Counted from the stretch's first letter, positions 17,777-30,808 are shown. The stretch: 64,000 nt of DNA from Bradyrhizobium sp. CCGUVB1N3 (GCF_024199925.1 NZ_JANADR010000001.1:1736001-1800000), one strand, 5' to 3'. The notes: generated by a model from the sequence alone, not told the origin. Numbers and translations are program-made.

Positions 17777-19197
17777 CCCGCCTCGCCCCCATGGGCACTG
17801 CCGCTGCGATTCTCGCAGCGGCAGGTGTCGTGCTGTTCGCCGGTGGCGGCTTGCGACCGCGGCCCGATGTCGACCGCCTCGTATCTACCGCAAACGCTGC
17901 GGATACGGGCACGCCGATCTATTTCCGCGATCCGGACGGCAAGCCGTACTACTCGCTGAGGCCAAAGAAAACGGCCGACGGCCGCGACTATCGCGCCGTG
18001 CAGGCGAGCGAAGACATCAGCTTCGACGAGCCCGACCAGCCGGCCGGCACAGCGCCGGCCGACACCAAGGGCGATCGCAAGATCAAATATTATCGCAACC
18101 CGATGGGTCTGCCCGACACCTCGCCGGCGCCGAAGAAGGATTCGATGGGGATGGATTACATCCCCGTCTACGAGGGTGACGACAGCGACGACGACTCGGT
18201 CAGGCTGTCGCCCGGCAAGATCCAGCGCACCGGCGTGAAATCCGAGCCCGCTGAATTGCGCCGGATCAGGACGCTGGTGCGCGCCCCCGGCACCATCCAG
18301 CTCGATGAGCGGCGGATCTCAGTGGTCGCGATGCGCGCCGAGAGTTTCGTGCAGAAGGTCGCCGACGTGACCACCGGCAGCCGCGTGGCGAAGGGCCAGC
18401 CGCTGATGGAGGTCTACAGCTCCGCGGTCGCCTCCGCGGCCGCCGAATATCTCGCAACCATCACCTCGAAGACCACGGCCGGCATCGAGCCTTATGGCCG
18501 CGGCTCGCGGCAGCGGCTGGTCAATCTCGACGTGCCCGAGCCCGTCATCGCCGAGATGGAGAAAAATCATTCGGTGCCGATCACTATCGTGTGGTCGTCG
18601 CCGCGCGACGGCATCGTGCTCCAGCGCAACGCCATCGAGGGCATGCGCGCCCAGCCCGGCGACGTGCTGTTCCGCATCGCCGATATCTCGCTGGTGTGGG
18701 CAAATGTCGACGTCGCCGAGCGCGACCTCGGCGGCATCAAGGTCGGCCAATCCGTGTCGGTGCGGGCCCGCAGCTATCCCGGCCGGGAGTTCAACGGCCA
18801 CATCGGCGTGATCTATCCGCAGGTGAACAAGGAGACGCGCACCGCGCGGGTGCGGATCGAGCTGTCCAATGCCGATCTCGCGCTGCTTCCCGACATGTAT
18901 GTCGATGCCGAGATCGACACCGGCACTCCGGTGCCGGTGCTCGCAGTGGCCGAGAGCGCGGTGCTCGACACCGGCAGCCGGCAGGCCGTTCTGGTCGACA
19001 AGGGACAGGGCCGCTTCGAACCGCGCGAGGTCAAGCTCGGACGGCGCGGCGAGGGTTATGTCGAAATCCGCGACGGGCTCGCCGTGGGCGAGGCGATCGT
19101 CACCTCCGCCAACTTCCTGATCGACGCCGAGAGCAATTTGAAGGCGGCGCTGAAGGGATTTGCCGACGGCGACAAGGCTACGGGAGGCAAGCCATGA
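17773..19197 (+). CDS. CusB-like RND efflux periplasmic adaptor with N-terminal heavy-metal-binding motifs
   Basis: This 474-residue membrane-fusion protein has two heavy-metal-binding repeats after its membrane anchor: IYFRDPDGKPYYS (from about residue 49) and IKYYRNPMGLPDTS with KKDSMGMDYIPVY (104-133). The second is the classic CusB-type YRNPM/MGMDY motif. Lipoyl/barrel-sandwich and beta-barrel domains follow (DERRISVVAMRAESFVQKV, ISLVWANVDVAERDLGGIKV). It should link the inner-membrane pump to the outer-membrane channel and load Cu/Ag. It overlaps both neighbours by 4 bp. Confidence 0.93.
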   Translation: MTRLAPMGTAAAILAAAGVVLFAGGGLRPRPDVDRLVSTANAADTGTPIYFRDPDGKPYYSLRPKKTADGRDYRAVQASEDISFDEPDQPAGTAPADTKGDRKIKYYRNPMGLPDTSPAPKKDSMGMDYIPVYEGDDSDDDSVRLSPGKIQRTGVKSEPAELRRIRTLVRAPGTIQLDERRISVVAMRAESFVQKVADVTTGSRVAKGQPLMEVYSSAVASAAAEYLATITSKTTAGIEPYGRGSRQRLVNLDVPEPVIAEMEKNHSVPITIVWSSPRDGIVLQRNAIEGMRAQPGDVLFRIADISLVWANVDVAERDLGGIKVGQSVSVRARSYPGREFNGHIGVIYPQVNKETRTARVRIELSNADLALLPDMYVDAEIDTGTPVPVLAVAESAVLDTGSRQAVLVDKGQGRFEPREVKLGRRGEGYVEIRDGLAVGEAIVTSANFLIDAESNLKAALKGFADGDKATGGKP

Positions 19198-22100
19198 TCG
19201 CGCGCGTCATCGCCTGGTCGGCGCGCAACCTGCTCCTGGTGCTGTTCGGCGCCGGCTTTGCCGCCGCCGCCGGCCTCTATGCGCTGCTCCACCTGCCGCT
19301 GGACGCCATTCCCGACCTCTCCGACACCCAGGTGATCGTCTACACCGAATATCCCGGCCAGGCCCCGCAGGTGATCGAGGACCAGGTCACCTATCCCCTC
19401 ACCACCGCGATGCTGACGGTGCCGAAGTCGAAGGTGGTGCGCGGCTTCTCCTTCTTCGGCGTCTCCTTCGTCTATGTCATCTTCGAGGATGGCACCGACA
19501 TCTACTGGGCGCGTTCGCGGGTGCTCGAATTCCTCAACGGCGCAGCCTCACGGTTGCCCGCCGGCGTCACGCCGACGATCGGCCCGGACGCCACCGGTGT
19601 CGGTTGGGTCTACCAATACGTCGTGATGTCCAAAGAGTTGAATCTCGCGGAGACCCGGACGATCCAGGACTGGAACCTGAAATTCGCGCTCGCCAAGGCC
19701 GAGGGCGTCGCGGAGGTCGCCAGCGTCGGCGGCTTCGTCAAGCAGTACAATGTCATCCTCGACCCGCAGCGCATGCGCGACCTCGGCATCACCATGCAGA
19801 AGATGCGCGAGGCCATTCGTGCCAGTAATGCAGACGTTGGGGGTCGCACCGTCGAGCTCTCCGAGTTTGAATATGTCATCCGCGGCAAGGGTTATCTCAG
19901 GAGCGTCGACGACATCGGCAACATCGTGCTGAAGACCGACAACGGAACGCCGGTCAAGCTGCGCGACGTCGCTCGTGTCGAGCTCGGACCCGACGAGCGG
20001 CGCGGCATCGCCGAGCTCAATGGCGAGGGTGAGGTCGCGAGCGGCATCGTGCTCCAGCGCTTCGGCATGAACGCGCTCGACGTCATCGAGAACGTCAAGA
20101 AGCGGTTCAAGGAGATCGCGACCGGCCTGCCGAAATCGATCGAGATCGTCCCGGTCTACGACCGTTCGAACCTCATCTACGCAGCGATCGATACGCTCAG
20201 GCATACGCTGGTCGAGGAAAGCATCGTCGTCGCGCTGGTGTGCGTCGTGTTCCTGCTGCATGTCCGCAGCGCGCTCGTCGCCATCCTGATGCTGCCGGTC
20301 GGCGTCCTGATGGCCTTTGGCGCGATGAAGCTGCTCGGGATCGGCTCCAACATTATGAGTCTGGGCGGCATCGCGATTGCAATCGGCGCCATGATCGACG
20401 CGGCGATCGTCATGATCGAGAACGCGCATAAGCATCTCGAGCGCGCCGAGCCCGGCCGTTCGCGCGTCGCGATCCTGATCGGGGCCGCCGCAGAGGTCGG
20501 CCCTGCGCTGTTCTTCAGCCTCCTGATCATCACCGTGTCGTTCATGCCGATCTTCACCCTGGAATCGCAGGAAGGCCGGCTGTTCGGCCCGCTCGCCTTC
20601 ACCAAGACATTTGCGATGGCGGCCGCCGCGCTGCTGTCGGTCACGCTGGTGCCGGCGCTGATGGTGATCTTCGTCCGTGGCAAAATCATCCCGGAGCACA
20701 ACAATCCGCTCAACCGCTTCCTGATCTTTATCTATCGCCCGGTGATCGCTGGCGTGCTGCGCGCCAAGATCGTGGTGATCCTGCTCGCGCTCGGCGCGCT
20801 CGCCGCCTCGATCTGGCCGGCGCAGCAGCTCGGCACCGAGTTCATGCCGAACCTCAACGAGGGCACCCTGCTCTACATGCCGACCACGCTGCCCGGCATT
20901 TCCGTGACCAAGGCGGCCGAGCTGATGCAGACCCAGGACCGCATCATCCGCTCGTTCCCCGAGGTCGCCTCCGTCTATGGCAAGGCCGGCCGCGCGGCCA
21001 CCGCGACCGATCCGGCGCCGTCGGAGATGTTCGAAACGGTGGTCAACCTCAAGCCGAAGGAGCAGTGGCGCGCCGGCGTGACGGTCGACGGCCTGATCGC
21101 CGAGATGGACAAGGCGCTCCAGTTTCCCGGCGTGTCCAACGCCTGGACCATGCCGATCAAGGCGCGCATCGACATGCTCTCGACCGGCATCCGCACGCCT
21201 GTTGGCGTCAAGGTGATCGGCACCGATCTTGCCGGGATCGACAAGCTCGCGAGGCAGATCGAGCAGGTGCTCAAGGCCGTCCCCGGCACCTCCTCGGCCT
21301 ATGCCGAGCGCAGCCTCGGCGGCTACTACCTCGAGATCACACCGAACCGCGAGGCGCTGTCGCGCTACGGCATCGTGGTGCAGGACGTGCAGGACACGAT
21401 CGCCACCGCGCTCGGCGGCCAGGCCGTGACCACGACGGTGGAAGGCCGGCAGCGCTTCACCGTCAACATGCGCTATCCGCGCGACCTGCGCGACAATCCC
21501 AAGGCAATCGCCAGCGACATCCTGGTGCCAATGCCGGCCGGCGGCGCCGTCCCGCTCGGCGCGGTCGCCAGCGTCACGCCGGCGCGCGGGCCGACCTCGA
21601 TCCGGACCGAGAACGGGCAGCTCGCCACCTACATCTATGTCGACATCCGCGACCGCGACCTCGGCGGCTACGTCACCGACGCGCAGCGCGCGGTGCAGGC
21701 GAACATCCAGTTTCCGCCGGACTATTACGTGGTCTGGAGCGGGCAGTACGAATATCTGGAGCGGGCCGCTGCGCGGCTCAAGATCGTGGTGCCGGCGACG
21801 CTACTGATCATCTTCCTCCTGCTCTATCTCAACTTCCGCTCGGTCACCGAGGCCATGATCGTCATGCTCTCGCTGCCGTTCGCCCTGGTCGGCGGCCTCT
21901 GGCTGATGTGGTGGCTCGGCTTCAACCTCTCCGTCGCGGTCGCCGTCGGCTTCATTGCGCTGGCGGGCGTGGCAGCCGAGACCGGGGTCGTGATGCTGAT
22001 CTATCTCAACCACGCGCTCGCGGAGACCAAAGCGCGCTGCACCCTCACCGGCAGCGCCCCGACCCGCAGAGATCTCCATGAGGCCATCATGGAAGGCGCC

Positions 22101-22532
22101 GTCGAGCGCGTCCGCCCGAAGATGATGACGGTGGTCGCGATCATGGCAGGCCTTTTGCCGATCATGTGGAGCACCGGTACAGGATCCGAGATCATGCAGC
22201 GCATCGCGGTGCCCATGATCGGCGGCATGATCTCGTCAACACTGCTGACGCTGATCGTGATCCCCGCGATCTTCGCCCTGGTGAAGGGTATCGGCCTTCC
22301 TTCGGACGACCATGGCTGCCACCCGCCGCAGGTCCGCGCCGAGGTGGAAACGAAGCGAGAGCCTGTTACCTACCTGGACAACTCACGCATCATCAGGCTG
22401 CATTTCGAGCATCTCCACTGCGACAACGGCGGAGCGTTCTGCAGCGGCGCAGGTTGCCTGCATCAGGATTACGTCACAAAGGGCGGCCAGTACCGGCTGA
22501 TCAAGAGCTACTACGGCCGCAATGACGATTGA
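19194..22532 (+). CDS. CusA-like heavy-metal RND efflux pump with Cys/His-rich C-terminal tail
   Basis: This 1112-residue proton-driven RND transporter starts at the ATG overlapping the adaptor stop. It opens MIARVIAWSARNLLLVLFGA. The helix-4 signature AIGAMIDAAIVMIENAHKH is of the Cu/Ag (HME4) type, not the DFG type of Zn/Co pumps. Two large periplasmic loops and 12 helices are present. After the last helix (VIPAIFALVKG) there is an unusual tail from about residue 1040 containing DHGCHPP, HLHCDNGG and FCSGAGCLHQD. That tail could bind metal and is absent from textbook CusA. The long upstream open frame is a shadow of the adaptor gene. Confidence 0.95.
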   Translation: MIARVIAWSARNLLLVLFGAGFAAAAGLYALLHLPLDAIPDLSDTQVIVYTEYPGQAPQVIEDQVTYPLTTAMLTVPKSKVVRGFSFFGVSFVYVIFEDGTDIYWARSRVLEFLNGAASRLPAGVTPTIGPDATGVGWVYQYVVMSKELNLAETRTIQDWNLKFALAKAEGVAEVASVGGFVKQYNVILDPQRMRDLGITMQKMREAIRASNADVGGRTVELSEFEYVIRGKGYLRSVDDIGNIVLKTDNGTPVKLRDVARVELGPDERRGIAELNGEGEVASGIVLQRFGMNALDVIENVKKRFKEIATGLPKSIEIVPVYDRSNLIYAAIDTLRHTLVEESIVVALVCVVFLLHVRSALVAILMLPVGVLMAFGAMKLLGIGSNIMSLGGIAIAIGAMIDAAIVMIENAHKHLERAEPGRSRVAILIGAAAEVGPALFFSLLIITVSFMPIFTLESQEGRLFGPLAFTKTFAMAAAALLSVTLVPALMVIFVRGKIIPEHNNPLNRFLIFIYRPVIAGVLRAKIVVILLALGALAASIWPAQQLGTEFMPNLNEGTLLYMPTTLPGISVTKAAELMQTQDRIIRSFPEVASVYGKAGRAATATDPAPSEMFETVVNLKPKEQWRAGVTVDGLIAEMDKALQFPGVSNAWTMPIKARIDMLSTGIRTPVGVKVIGTDLAGIDKLARQIEQVLKAVPGTSSAYAERSLGGYYLEITPNREALSRYGIVVQDVQDTIATALGGQAVTTTVEGRQRFTVNMRYPRDLRDNPKAIASDILVPMPAGGAVPLGAVASVTPARGPTSIRTENGQLATYIYVDIRDRDLGGYVTDAQRAVQANIQFPPDYYVVWSGQYEYLERAAARLKIVVPATLLIIFLLLYLNFRSVTEAMIVMLSLPFALVGGLWLMWWLGFNLSVAVAVGFIALAGVAAETGVVMLIYLNHALAETKARCTLTGSAPTRRDLHEAIMEGAVERVRPKMMTVVAIMAGLLPIMWSTGTGSEIMQRIAVPMIGGMISSTLLTLIVIPAIFALVKGIGLPSDDHGCHPPQVRAEVETKREPVTYLDNSRIIRLHFEHLHCDNGGAFCSGAGCLHQDYVTKGGQYRLIKSYYGRNDD

Positions 22533-22594
22533 CACCTCCAGGCGCAGGGTCCGAAAGTCCCGCTCGCTTCAACGGTCGTTCCACAAGCGTAACA

Positions 22595-23023
22595 ATGTTG
22601 CACATCGACACCCTTCCGGTTGCCATGCTAGGCAGGCCGGTACGCAACCAGAGTGACGTCGTGCCCGTGATCCGCCGGCCAAAGAGAGTTTTCGACCTGA
22701 GCAATTGGCGCGGGCTCTTTGCGCTGCTCGTCGCGACCGTCTATTTGCTGTCCGGAACGTTGCACGGCCTGCACGACCTCGATGTGACCAATCCGTCCGG
22801 CCATTCGGAAATCGCATCGGTCCTCGATACTTCCGCGGGACACGCCGACCACAAGGCTCTCGCCGGCCATCACTGCCATGGCTGCTTCTCGGTGACGGTG
22901 GCGCAGCAGGCGCAATCGAAGACATCGATCGCGCTTGTGTCGGCGCCGGGCGCGCATCGCGAGCCGGCGTTCTTGGGCGTCGTGCCCGACACGGACTCCC
23001 CGCCCCCCAAACGCCTGACCTGA
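22595..23023 (+). CDS. His-rich small membrane/exported protein in the metal operon
   Basis: This 142-residue protein starts MLHIDTLPVAMLGRP. It has one hydrophobic segment (GLFALLVATVYLLSGTLHGL, about residues 43-62) followed by a His-rich stretch (HSEIAS, GHADHKALAGHHCHGCF). It lies between the CusA-like pump and the outer-membrane channel. A periplasmic metal-binding accessory role is plausible from composition and position, but no family was recognised. The ATG is preferred over an upstream TTG at 22529. Confidence 0.7.
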   Translation: MLHIDTLPVAMLGRPVRNQSDVVPVIRRPKRVFDLSNWRGLFALLVATVYLLSGTLHGLHDLDVTNPSGHSEIASVLDTSAGHADHKALAGHHCHGCFSVTVAQQAQSKTSIALVSAPGAHREPAFLGVVPDTDSPPPKRLT

Positions 23024-23078
23024 ACGGATCAGCCGGGCGCCATGCGCGCCCATGCCCTTCCCTTCACAGGTCATTTCC

Positions 23079-24353
23079 ATGTCTTGCAGGCGAACTGCCG
23101 CGCGCTTGGCGTGCGCGATGGCGATTCTCATCGGCGGGCCGCTCATGCTGGCCGCGCAGGCCCAGACCCTGACCATGCGCGCTGCGCTGACGCGCGCGCT
23201 CGCTGCCAGCCCGCGGCTGACGGCCGCCGAGCGCGATGTCGGCATCGCCACGGGCCAGCGCATCCAGGCCGGCGCGCTGCTCAATCCGGAGCTGTCCTAT
23301 GAGCAGGACAATTCCTTCGGCTCCGGCATCTATCGCGGCACGAAATCGGCCGAGACCACGCTCCAGATCAGCCAGGCCTTCGAGCTGTTCGGCAAACGCG
23401 AGGCACGGATCGCCGCGGGTAGCGCCGGCATCGAAGCGGCCGCAATCCAGCGCAAGGCTGTCAGGCTCGAGGTGCTCTCGGAGACCGCGATCGCATTCCT
23501 CAGCGTGCTCGGCGCGCAGCGCCGCATCCAGATCCTGGACGAGCAGGTTGCTGCGATCGATCGCCTGACACCCTTGCTCCGCCGCCGTGTCGAGGCCGGC
23601 GCCTCTTCGCCCGCAGAGACCGGCCGGGCCGAGGTCGCCTCCGCGCTGGTGAAGGCCGACCGCGAGCGCTTCAAGGCGACGCTTGCGAGCGCCCGGCGCG
23701 AGCTCGCCGTGCTGATGGGCGATCCCACGCCGAAATTCGCCGACGTCTCCGGACGGCTTGACCCCACCGGCCGACCACCCACGTTCCAGTCGGTCGTCGC
23801 CGCCATCGATGCCAATCCGCAACTGGTGCGCTGGACCGCAGTCTTTGCGCAGCGCAACGCCGAGCTGCTTCTGGCGCGCTTAAAACCCTATCCGGACGTG
23901 CGGATTGCTGCCGGCTGGCGTCATTTCAACGAGACCAATGACGACGCGGTGCGCCTCACAGTCTCGGTCCCGATCCCCGTATTCGACCAGAACCAGGGCA
24001 ACGTCCTCTCGGCGCAGGAAAGTCTCGCCAAGACAAAGGCCGAGCGCGAAGCCAATCGCAACGCGCTGATCGTGGTTGCAGGCCGCGCCTATGACTCGCT
24101 GCAGGGTTCGCTGCGCGAGCTCGCCGTGCTGCGCGAGACAGCAATCCCCAAGGCGCAGGAAGCGGCGGAAGCCATTTCCCAAGGCTACGGCCAGGGCCGC
24201 TTCACGCTGCTCGAAGTGCTCGATGCGCAGGCGAGCGTCACGCAGGCGCGGCTGCGCGAGCAGGAGGCGCAACAGAACTTCCATGCCGCGGTCGCCACCA
24301 TCGAAGGCCTCGTCGGCAATCCGTTCACGCTCGCCCGGGAGAGCGCAAGATGA
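23079..24353 (+). CDS. TolC-family outer-membrane efflux channel (CusC/CzcC-like)
   Basis: About 424 residues begin MSCRRTAARLACAMAILIGG, with a cleavable signal ending near AAQAQT. Two outer-membrane-efflux (OEP) repeats are visible: TMRAALTRALAASPRLTAAE to ELSYEQDNSFGSG, and later RLTVSVPIPVFDQNQG followed by helical stretches to SYGQGRFTLLEVL-like sequence. It should form the trimeric exit duct for metal efflux. An ATG at 23052 is an alternative start. It is the only channel gene in an operon with two pumps. Its stop overlaps the next adaptor by 4 bp. Confidence 0.93.
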   Translation: MSCRRTAARLACAMAILIGGPLMLAAQAQTLTMRAALTRALAASPRLTAAERDVGIATGQRIQAGALLNPELSYEQDNSFGSGIYRGTKSAETTLQISQAFELFGKREARIAAGSAGIEAAAIQRKAVRLEVLSETAIAFLSVLGAQRRIQILDEQVAAIDRLTPLLRRRVEAGASSPAETGRAEVASALVKADRERFKATLASARRELAVLMGDPTPKFADVSGRLDPTGRPPTFQSVVAAIDANPQLVRWTAVFAQRNAELLLARLKPYPDVRIAAGWRHFNETNDDAVRLTVSVPIPVFDQNQGNVLSAQESLAKTKAEREANRNALIVVAGRAYDSLQGSLRELAVLRETAIPKAQEAAEAISQGYGQGRFTLLEVLDAQASVTQARLREQEAQQNFHAAVATIEGLVGNPFTLARESAR

Positions 24354-25322
24354 AGACCTCCTCCACCGTCATCGTGGCCCTCGTCACCGCCGCGCTCGGC
24401 GCCTACGGCTATGCGATGCTGGCACCGGCCAAGGTCGAGACCACGAGCCAGACCCAGGACAAGAAGCCGGAGAAGCCGCCGAACGCGCATGTCGAGCAGG
24501 ACGAGCACGGCGCCGACCGCATCAGGATCTCCGACGTCAAGCTCGCCGCCGCCGGCGTGACGCTCGCGGAAGCCGCAAGCGCGACGCTGACCGACACGCT
24601 CTCCTTCAACGGCGTGCTGCGCGCCAACCAGGAGGCCGTGGTGCAGGTGACGCCGCGCTTCCCCGGTATCGTCAAGTCGATCCGCAAGCGGATCGGCGAC
24701 ACCGTCGCCAAGGACGACCTCCTGGCGTCGATCGAAAGCAACCAGAGTCTGACGGCCTACGACCTCAAGGCGCCGATCGGCGGCACCATCATCGACCGAC
24801 AGATCTCGCTCGGCGAATATGCCTCCGAGCAGAAGCCGGCCTTCGTCGTCGCAGACCTTTCCACCATCTGGGTCGACCTGTCGATCTATCGCCAGGACAT
24901 CAAGCGCGTGCGTCTCGGCGACGAGGTGCTGATCGATCCCGACGACGGCCGCAGCGAGATCAAGGGCGCGATCTCCTATCTGGCCCCGGTCGGCGTCAGC
25001 GAGACCCAGACCGCGCTGGCGCGCGTCGTGCTGCAGAACGCCGACGGGCGCCTCCGCCCGGGTCTCTTCGTCACCGCGAAGTTGATCCTTGCCGCGCGCA
25101 ACGTTGCGGTCGCGGTGCGGACCAGCGCCATCCAGACGCTGGAGAACCGGACCATCGTGTTCGTCCGCGAGGACGGCGACAAGATCGAGGCCCGCCCGGT
25201 CGAGCTCGGCGAGTCCGATCCGCGCCATGTCGAGATCAAGGCCGGGCTATCCGCCGGTGAGCGTTACGTCGCCGAGAACAGCTTCGTCGTGAAGGCGGAG
25301 ATGGGCAAGGGAGACGCCGATC

Positions 25323-25330
<8 letters not shown>
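24350..25330 (+). CDS. CzcB-like RND efflux periplasmic adaptor
   Basis: This 326-residue membrane-fusion protein has an N-terminal anchor (STVIVALVTAALGAYGYAML) and then hairpin and barrel-sandwich domains (VTPRFPGIVKSIRKRIGDTV, YDLKAPIGGTIIDRQISLGE). A beta-barrel (ADLSTIWVDLSIYRQDIKRV) follows. It lacks the YRNPM heavy-metal motif of the first adaptor, so it resembles CzcB-type adaptors. ATGA coupling to the channel gene and an 8-bp overlap with the next pump place it with the second pump. Confidence 0.92.
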
Positions 25331-28541
<3,211 letters not shown>

Positions 28542-28543
28542 AC

Positions 28544-29530
28544 GTGGACAAGCACGACGACCATGCCGGTCATCATCATCATGACCACCACGACCATGTC
28601 GGGCACGACCATGGTCATAGCCACGGTCATGGCCACGGTGCGCATGTCCACGCGCCCGCAAGTTTTGGCAGGGCATTTGCGATCGGCATCTCACTGAATA
28701 CTGCGCTCGTCGTCGCGCAAGGCGTTTACGGCTACCTCGCCAATTCCACCGCCCTGCTCGCCGACGCCAGCCACAATCTGAGCGACGTGCTCGGCCTCGT
28801 CATGGCCTGGGGAGCATCGGTCGCGGCGAGGCGCGCGCCCACGGGCCGCTTCACCTACGGCTTTCGCGCCTCGACCATTCTGGCCGCATTGGGGAACGCC
28901 GTCTTCCTCCTGGTCGCAACCGGTGCGATCGGCTGGGAGGCGATCCTGCGCCTGCGCGAGCCCGAGCCGATCGCCGGCGTCACGGTGATGATCGTCGCCG
29001 GCATCGGCATCCTCATCAACGGCGCGACCGCGATGCTGTTCGCGCGCGGACGCAAGGACGACATCAACATCCAGGGTGCGTTCCTGCACATGGCGGGAGA
29101 CGCGGCGGTCTCGCTCGGCGTGGTCATCTCCGCGGCGCTGATCATGTGGACCGGCTGGCTCTGGCTCGATCCAGTCGCGAGCCTTCTGATCTGCGCCGTC
29201 ATCCTCTGGAGCACGACGGGCCTGCTCCGCAGCTCCATCGACATGTCGATGGCCGCCGCGCCGCGCGGCACCGACCTCGACGCCATCAAGACCTTGCTGA
29301 TCCAGCGGCCCGGCGTCTCCGATATTCACGATCTGCACGTCTGGCCGATCAGCACCACCGAAACGGCGCTGACGTGTCACCTCGTCATGCTGGGCGGTCA
29401 CCCCGGCGACGCCTTCCTGATGGAGACCGCGCAGCTCCTTAAAACCTCCCACCGGATCGGCCACACGACGATCCAGATCGAGACCGGCCAGGACAACGGC
29501 TGCGCGCTCGCGCCCGATGATGTGGTGTGA
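28544..29530 (+). CDS. cation diffusion facilitator (CDF) metal exporter, His-rich N-terminus
   Basis: A GTG start two bases after the pump stop, with GGGGAGCGG upstream, gives 328 residues. The first 35 are a metal-binding His/Asp tract (HAGHHHHDHHDH, HGHSHGHGHGAH). Six helices follow, with the CDF zinc site in helix 2 (LLADASHNLSDVLG) and helix 5 (HMAGDAAVSLGV). The cytoplasmic domain contains DIHDLHVWPIST. It exports divalent metals such as Zn, Co or Ni to the periplasm, where the RND systems could take over. It resembles ZitB/DmeF; the substrate is not fixed by sequence. Confidence 0.94.
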   Translation: MDKHDDHAGHHHHDHHDHVGHDHGHSHGHGHGAHVHAPASFGRAFAIGISLNTALVVAQGVYGYLANSTALLADASHNLSDVLGLVMAWGASVAARRAPTGRFTYGFRASTILAALGNAVFLLVATGAIGWEAILRLREPEPIAGVTVMIVAGIGILINGATAMLFARGRKDDINIQGAFLHMAGDAAVSLGVVISAALIMWTGWLWLDPVASLLICAVILWSTTGLLRSSIDMSMAAAPRGTDLDAIKTLLIQRPGVSDIHDLHVWPISTTETALTCHLVMLGGHPGDAFLMETAQLLKTSHRIGHTTIQIETGQDNGCALAPDDVV

Positions 29531-29561
29531 GGAGATTGTGCGGTCGCCTCAATTTCAAGAC

Positions 29562-29693
29562 GTCGTCCCGGACAAGCGAAGGGCCGATCCGGGACCCATA
29601 CCCCCAGGATCAAATTTGGCGAAGACCGGTAACCACCATCTCGCGCCACAACTCCTCCCTGTGGTTATGGGTCCCGGCCTCCGCCGGGACGAC
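29562..29693. repeat. intergenic palindromic repeat (132 bp)
   Basis: The outer arms GTCGTCCCGG (29562-29571) and CCGGGACGAC (29684-29693) are perfectly complementary. So are the inner arms CCGGGACCCATA (29589-29600) and TATGGGTCCCGG (29666-29677). The long hairpin lies between the convergent CDF and methyltransferase genes. Palindromes of this type occur in many intergenic gaps of Bradyrhizobium genomes. Confidence 0.8.
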
Positions 29694-29753
29694 ACCGAGT
29701 TTGTGGCACGATGCTTCCAACTCGTTCGTGACAACGTCTGAAGGAGCGCGAGG

Positions 29754-30614
29754 CTACGCCGCCTTCGCCGTCACGATCCAGATCGCACCTTGCAGCACCA
29801 CCGACGGCCCCTTGACGAACGGAGCCAGCGCTTCGCGGATCGAGCCTTTGGCGGCCTCGTAGGTCTCCGGCGGATGGCCTTGCAGCGCGCGGCTGGCGGG
29901 GCCGATTTGAACAGAGCCGTCGACGGCCGCGTCCAGGCCGCCACCGATCGCGATATCCATCGGAAGGTTATGGGGCTCCATCGCCACGTCCGCGAAGCCG
30001 GCGCCTCTCAGGATGCGCGTCACGCGCTCTTCCGACGCAAAGGCGAACGGACCGGGATCTTCCGGCCCGACCGGCGGCATCTTGGGCACATGTTTATAGA
30101 CCGCCATCAGCGGCGTCATCATCCAGGGATTTTCGCGCGGCTCGCGCCAGCAGATGAAGGCGAGCCGCCCCGAAGGTTTCAGCGCGCGACGCAGGTTGGT
30201 GAAGGACGCAACCGGGTCGGCGAAAAACATCACGCCGAAACGCGAGGCGAGCAGATCGAAGCTTTGGGGCTCGAAGGGATAGACCGTCGCATCCGCCAGC
30301 ACGAAATCGAGCGGCAGGTTCTTTGGCGAAAGTGCGCGGGCCTGCGACAGCATCGGGTCGGACACGTCGAGCCCGAGCGCAAATCCGTCAGGCGCCACTG
30401 CCTTGGCGAATGCAACAGTGGTCGCACCCGAGCCGCAGCCGATATCGAGCAGGCGCTCACCCGGCTTCGGCTTGGCGCGATCGATCAGGACGTCCGCGAT
30501 CGGTCCGAGCAGGATCTCCTGTGCCGCGTGACGATCGGCCCATTTCTGGCCGCCGGGCCCATTCCAATAGGCAATCTGGTCGGCGTTCTCTTCGTGTCCG
30601 CTTGGCTGTACCAT
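29754..30614 (-). CDS. class I SAM-dependent methyltransferase
   Basis: This 286-residue protein has the Rossmann motifs RLLDIGCGSGATTVAFAK (motif I), ALGLDVSDPML (acidic loop) and FDLLASRFGVMFF (post-II). It then has LRRALKPSGRLAFICWREP, matching UbiE/Methyltransf_11-25-like enzymes of unknown substrate. The start MVQPSGHEENAD at 30614 fits the usual N-terminal YWNGPGGQKWADRH block. It seems monocistronic; downstream lies the palindromic repeat, converging on the CDF gene. Confidence 0.9.
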   Translation of the reverse strand: MVQPSGHEENADQIAYWNGPGGQKWADRHAAQEILLGPIADVLIDRAKPKPGERLLDIGCGSGATTVAFAKAVAPDGFALGLDVSDPMLSQARALSPKNLPLDFVLADATVYPFEPQSFDLLASRFGVMFFADPVASFTNLRRALKPSGRLAFICWREPRENPWMMTPLMAVYKHVPKMPPVGPEDPGPFAFASEERVTRILRGAGFADVAMEPHNLPMDIAIGGGLDAAVDGSVQIGPASRALQGHPPETYEAAKGSIREALAPFVKGPSVVLQGAIWIVTAKAA

Positions 30615-30808
30615 GGGGGCCCCTCTGGCAACTCGGTCGAAAGACCCCGATGCCGAAATGCAGAGACGCCGTCAACTGCGGCTGCCTGCTCTGTCGACTC
30701 GTCGGCGAGACACGTTTGAGTTCTCGCCGCGCTGCGCGGCGTCCGAGATCGACGGACGGTGAGAGGACCTAGCCGCTGAGCTGAGCTACGCCAATGCGCG
30801 AGGCAACG

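Noticed and set aside
18591..19193. 200-codon N-terminal extension of the CusA-like pump
   Set aside because: It overlaps the CusB-like gene in another frame; the pump's conserved start is at 19194.
30741..30795. tRNA-like 5' half on the minus strand (GGCGTAGCTCAGCTC)
   Set aside because: Only a D-arm-like part is present; no matching acceptor, anticodon stem or T-arm follows, so no tRNA was called.
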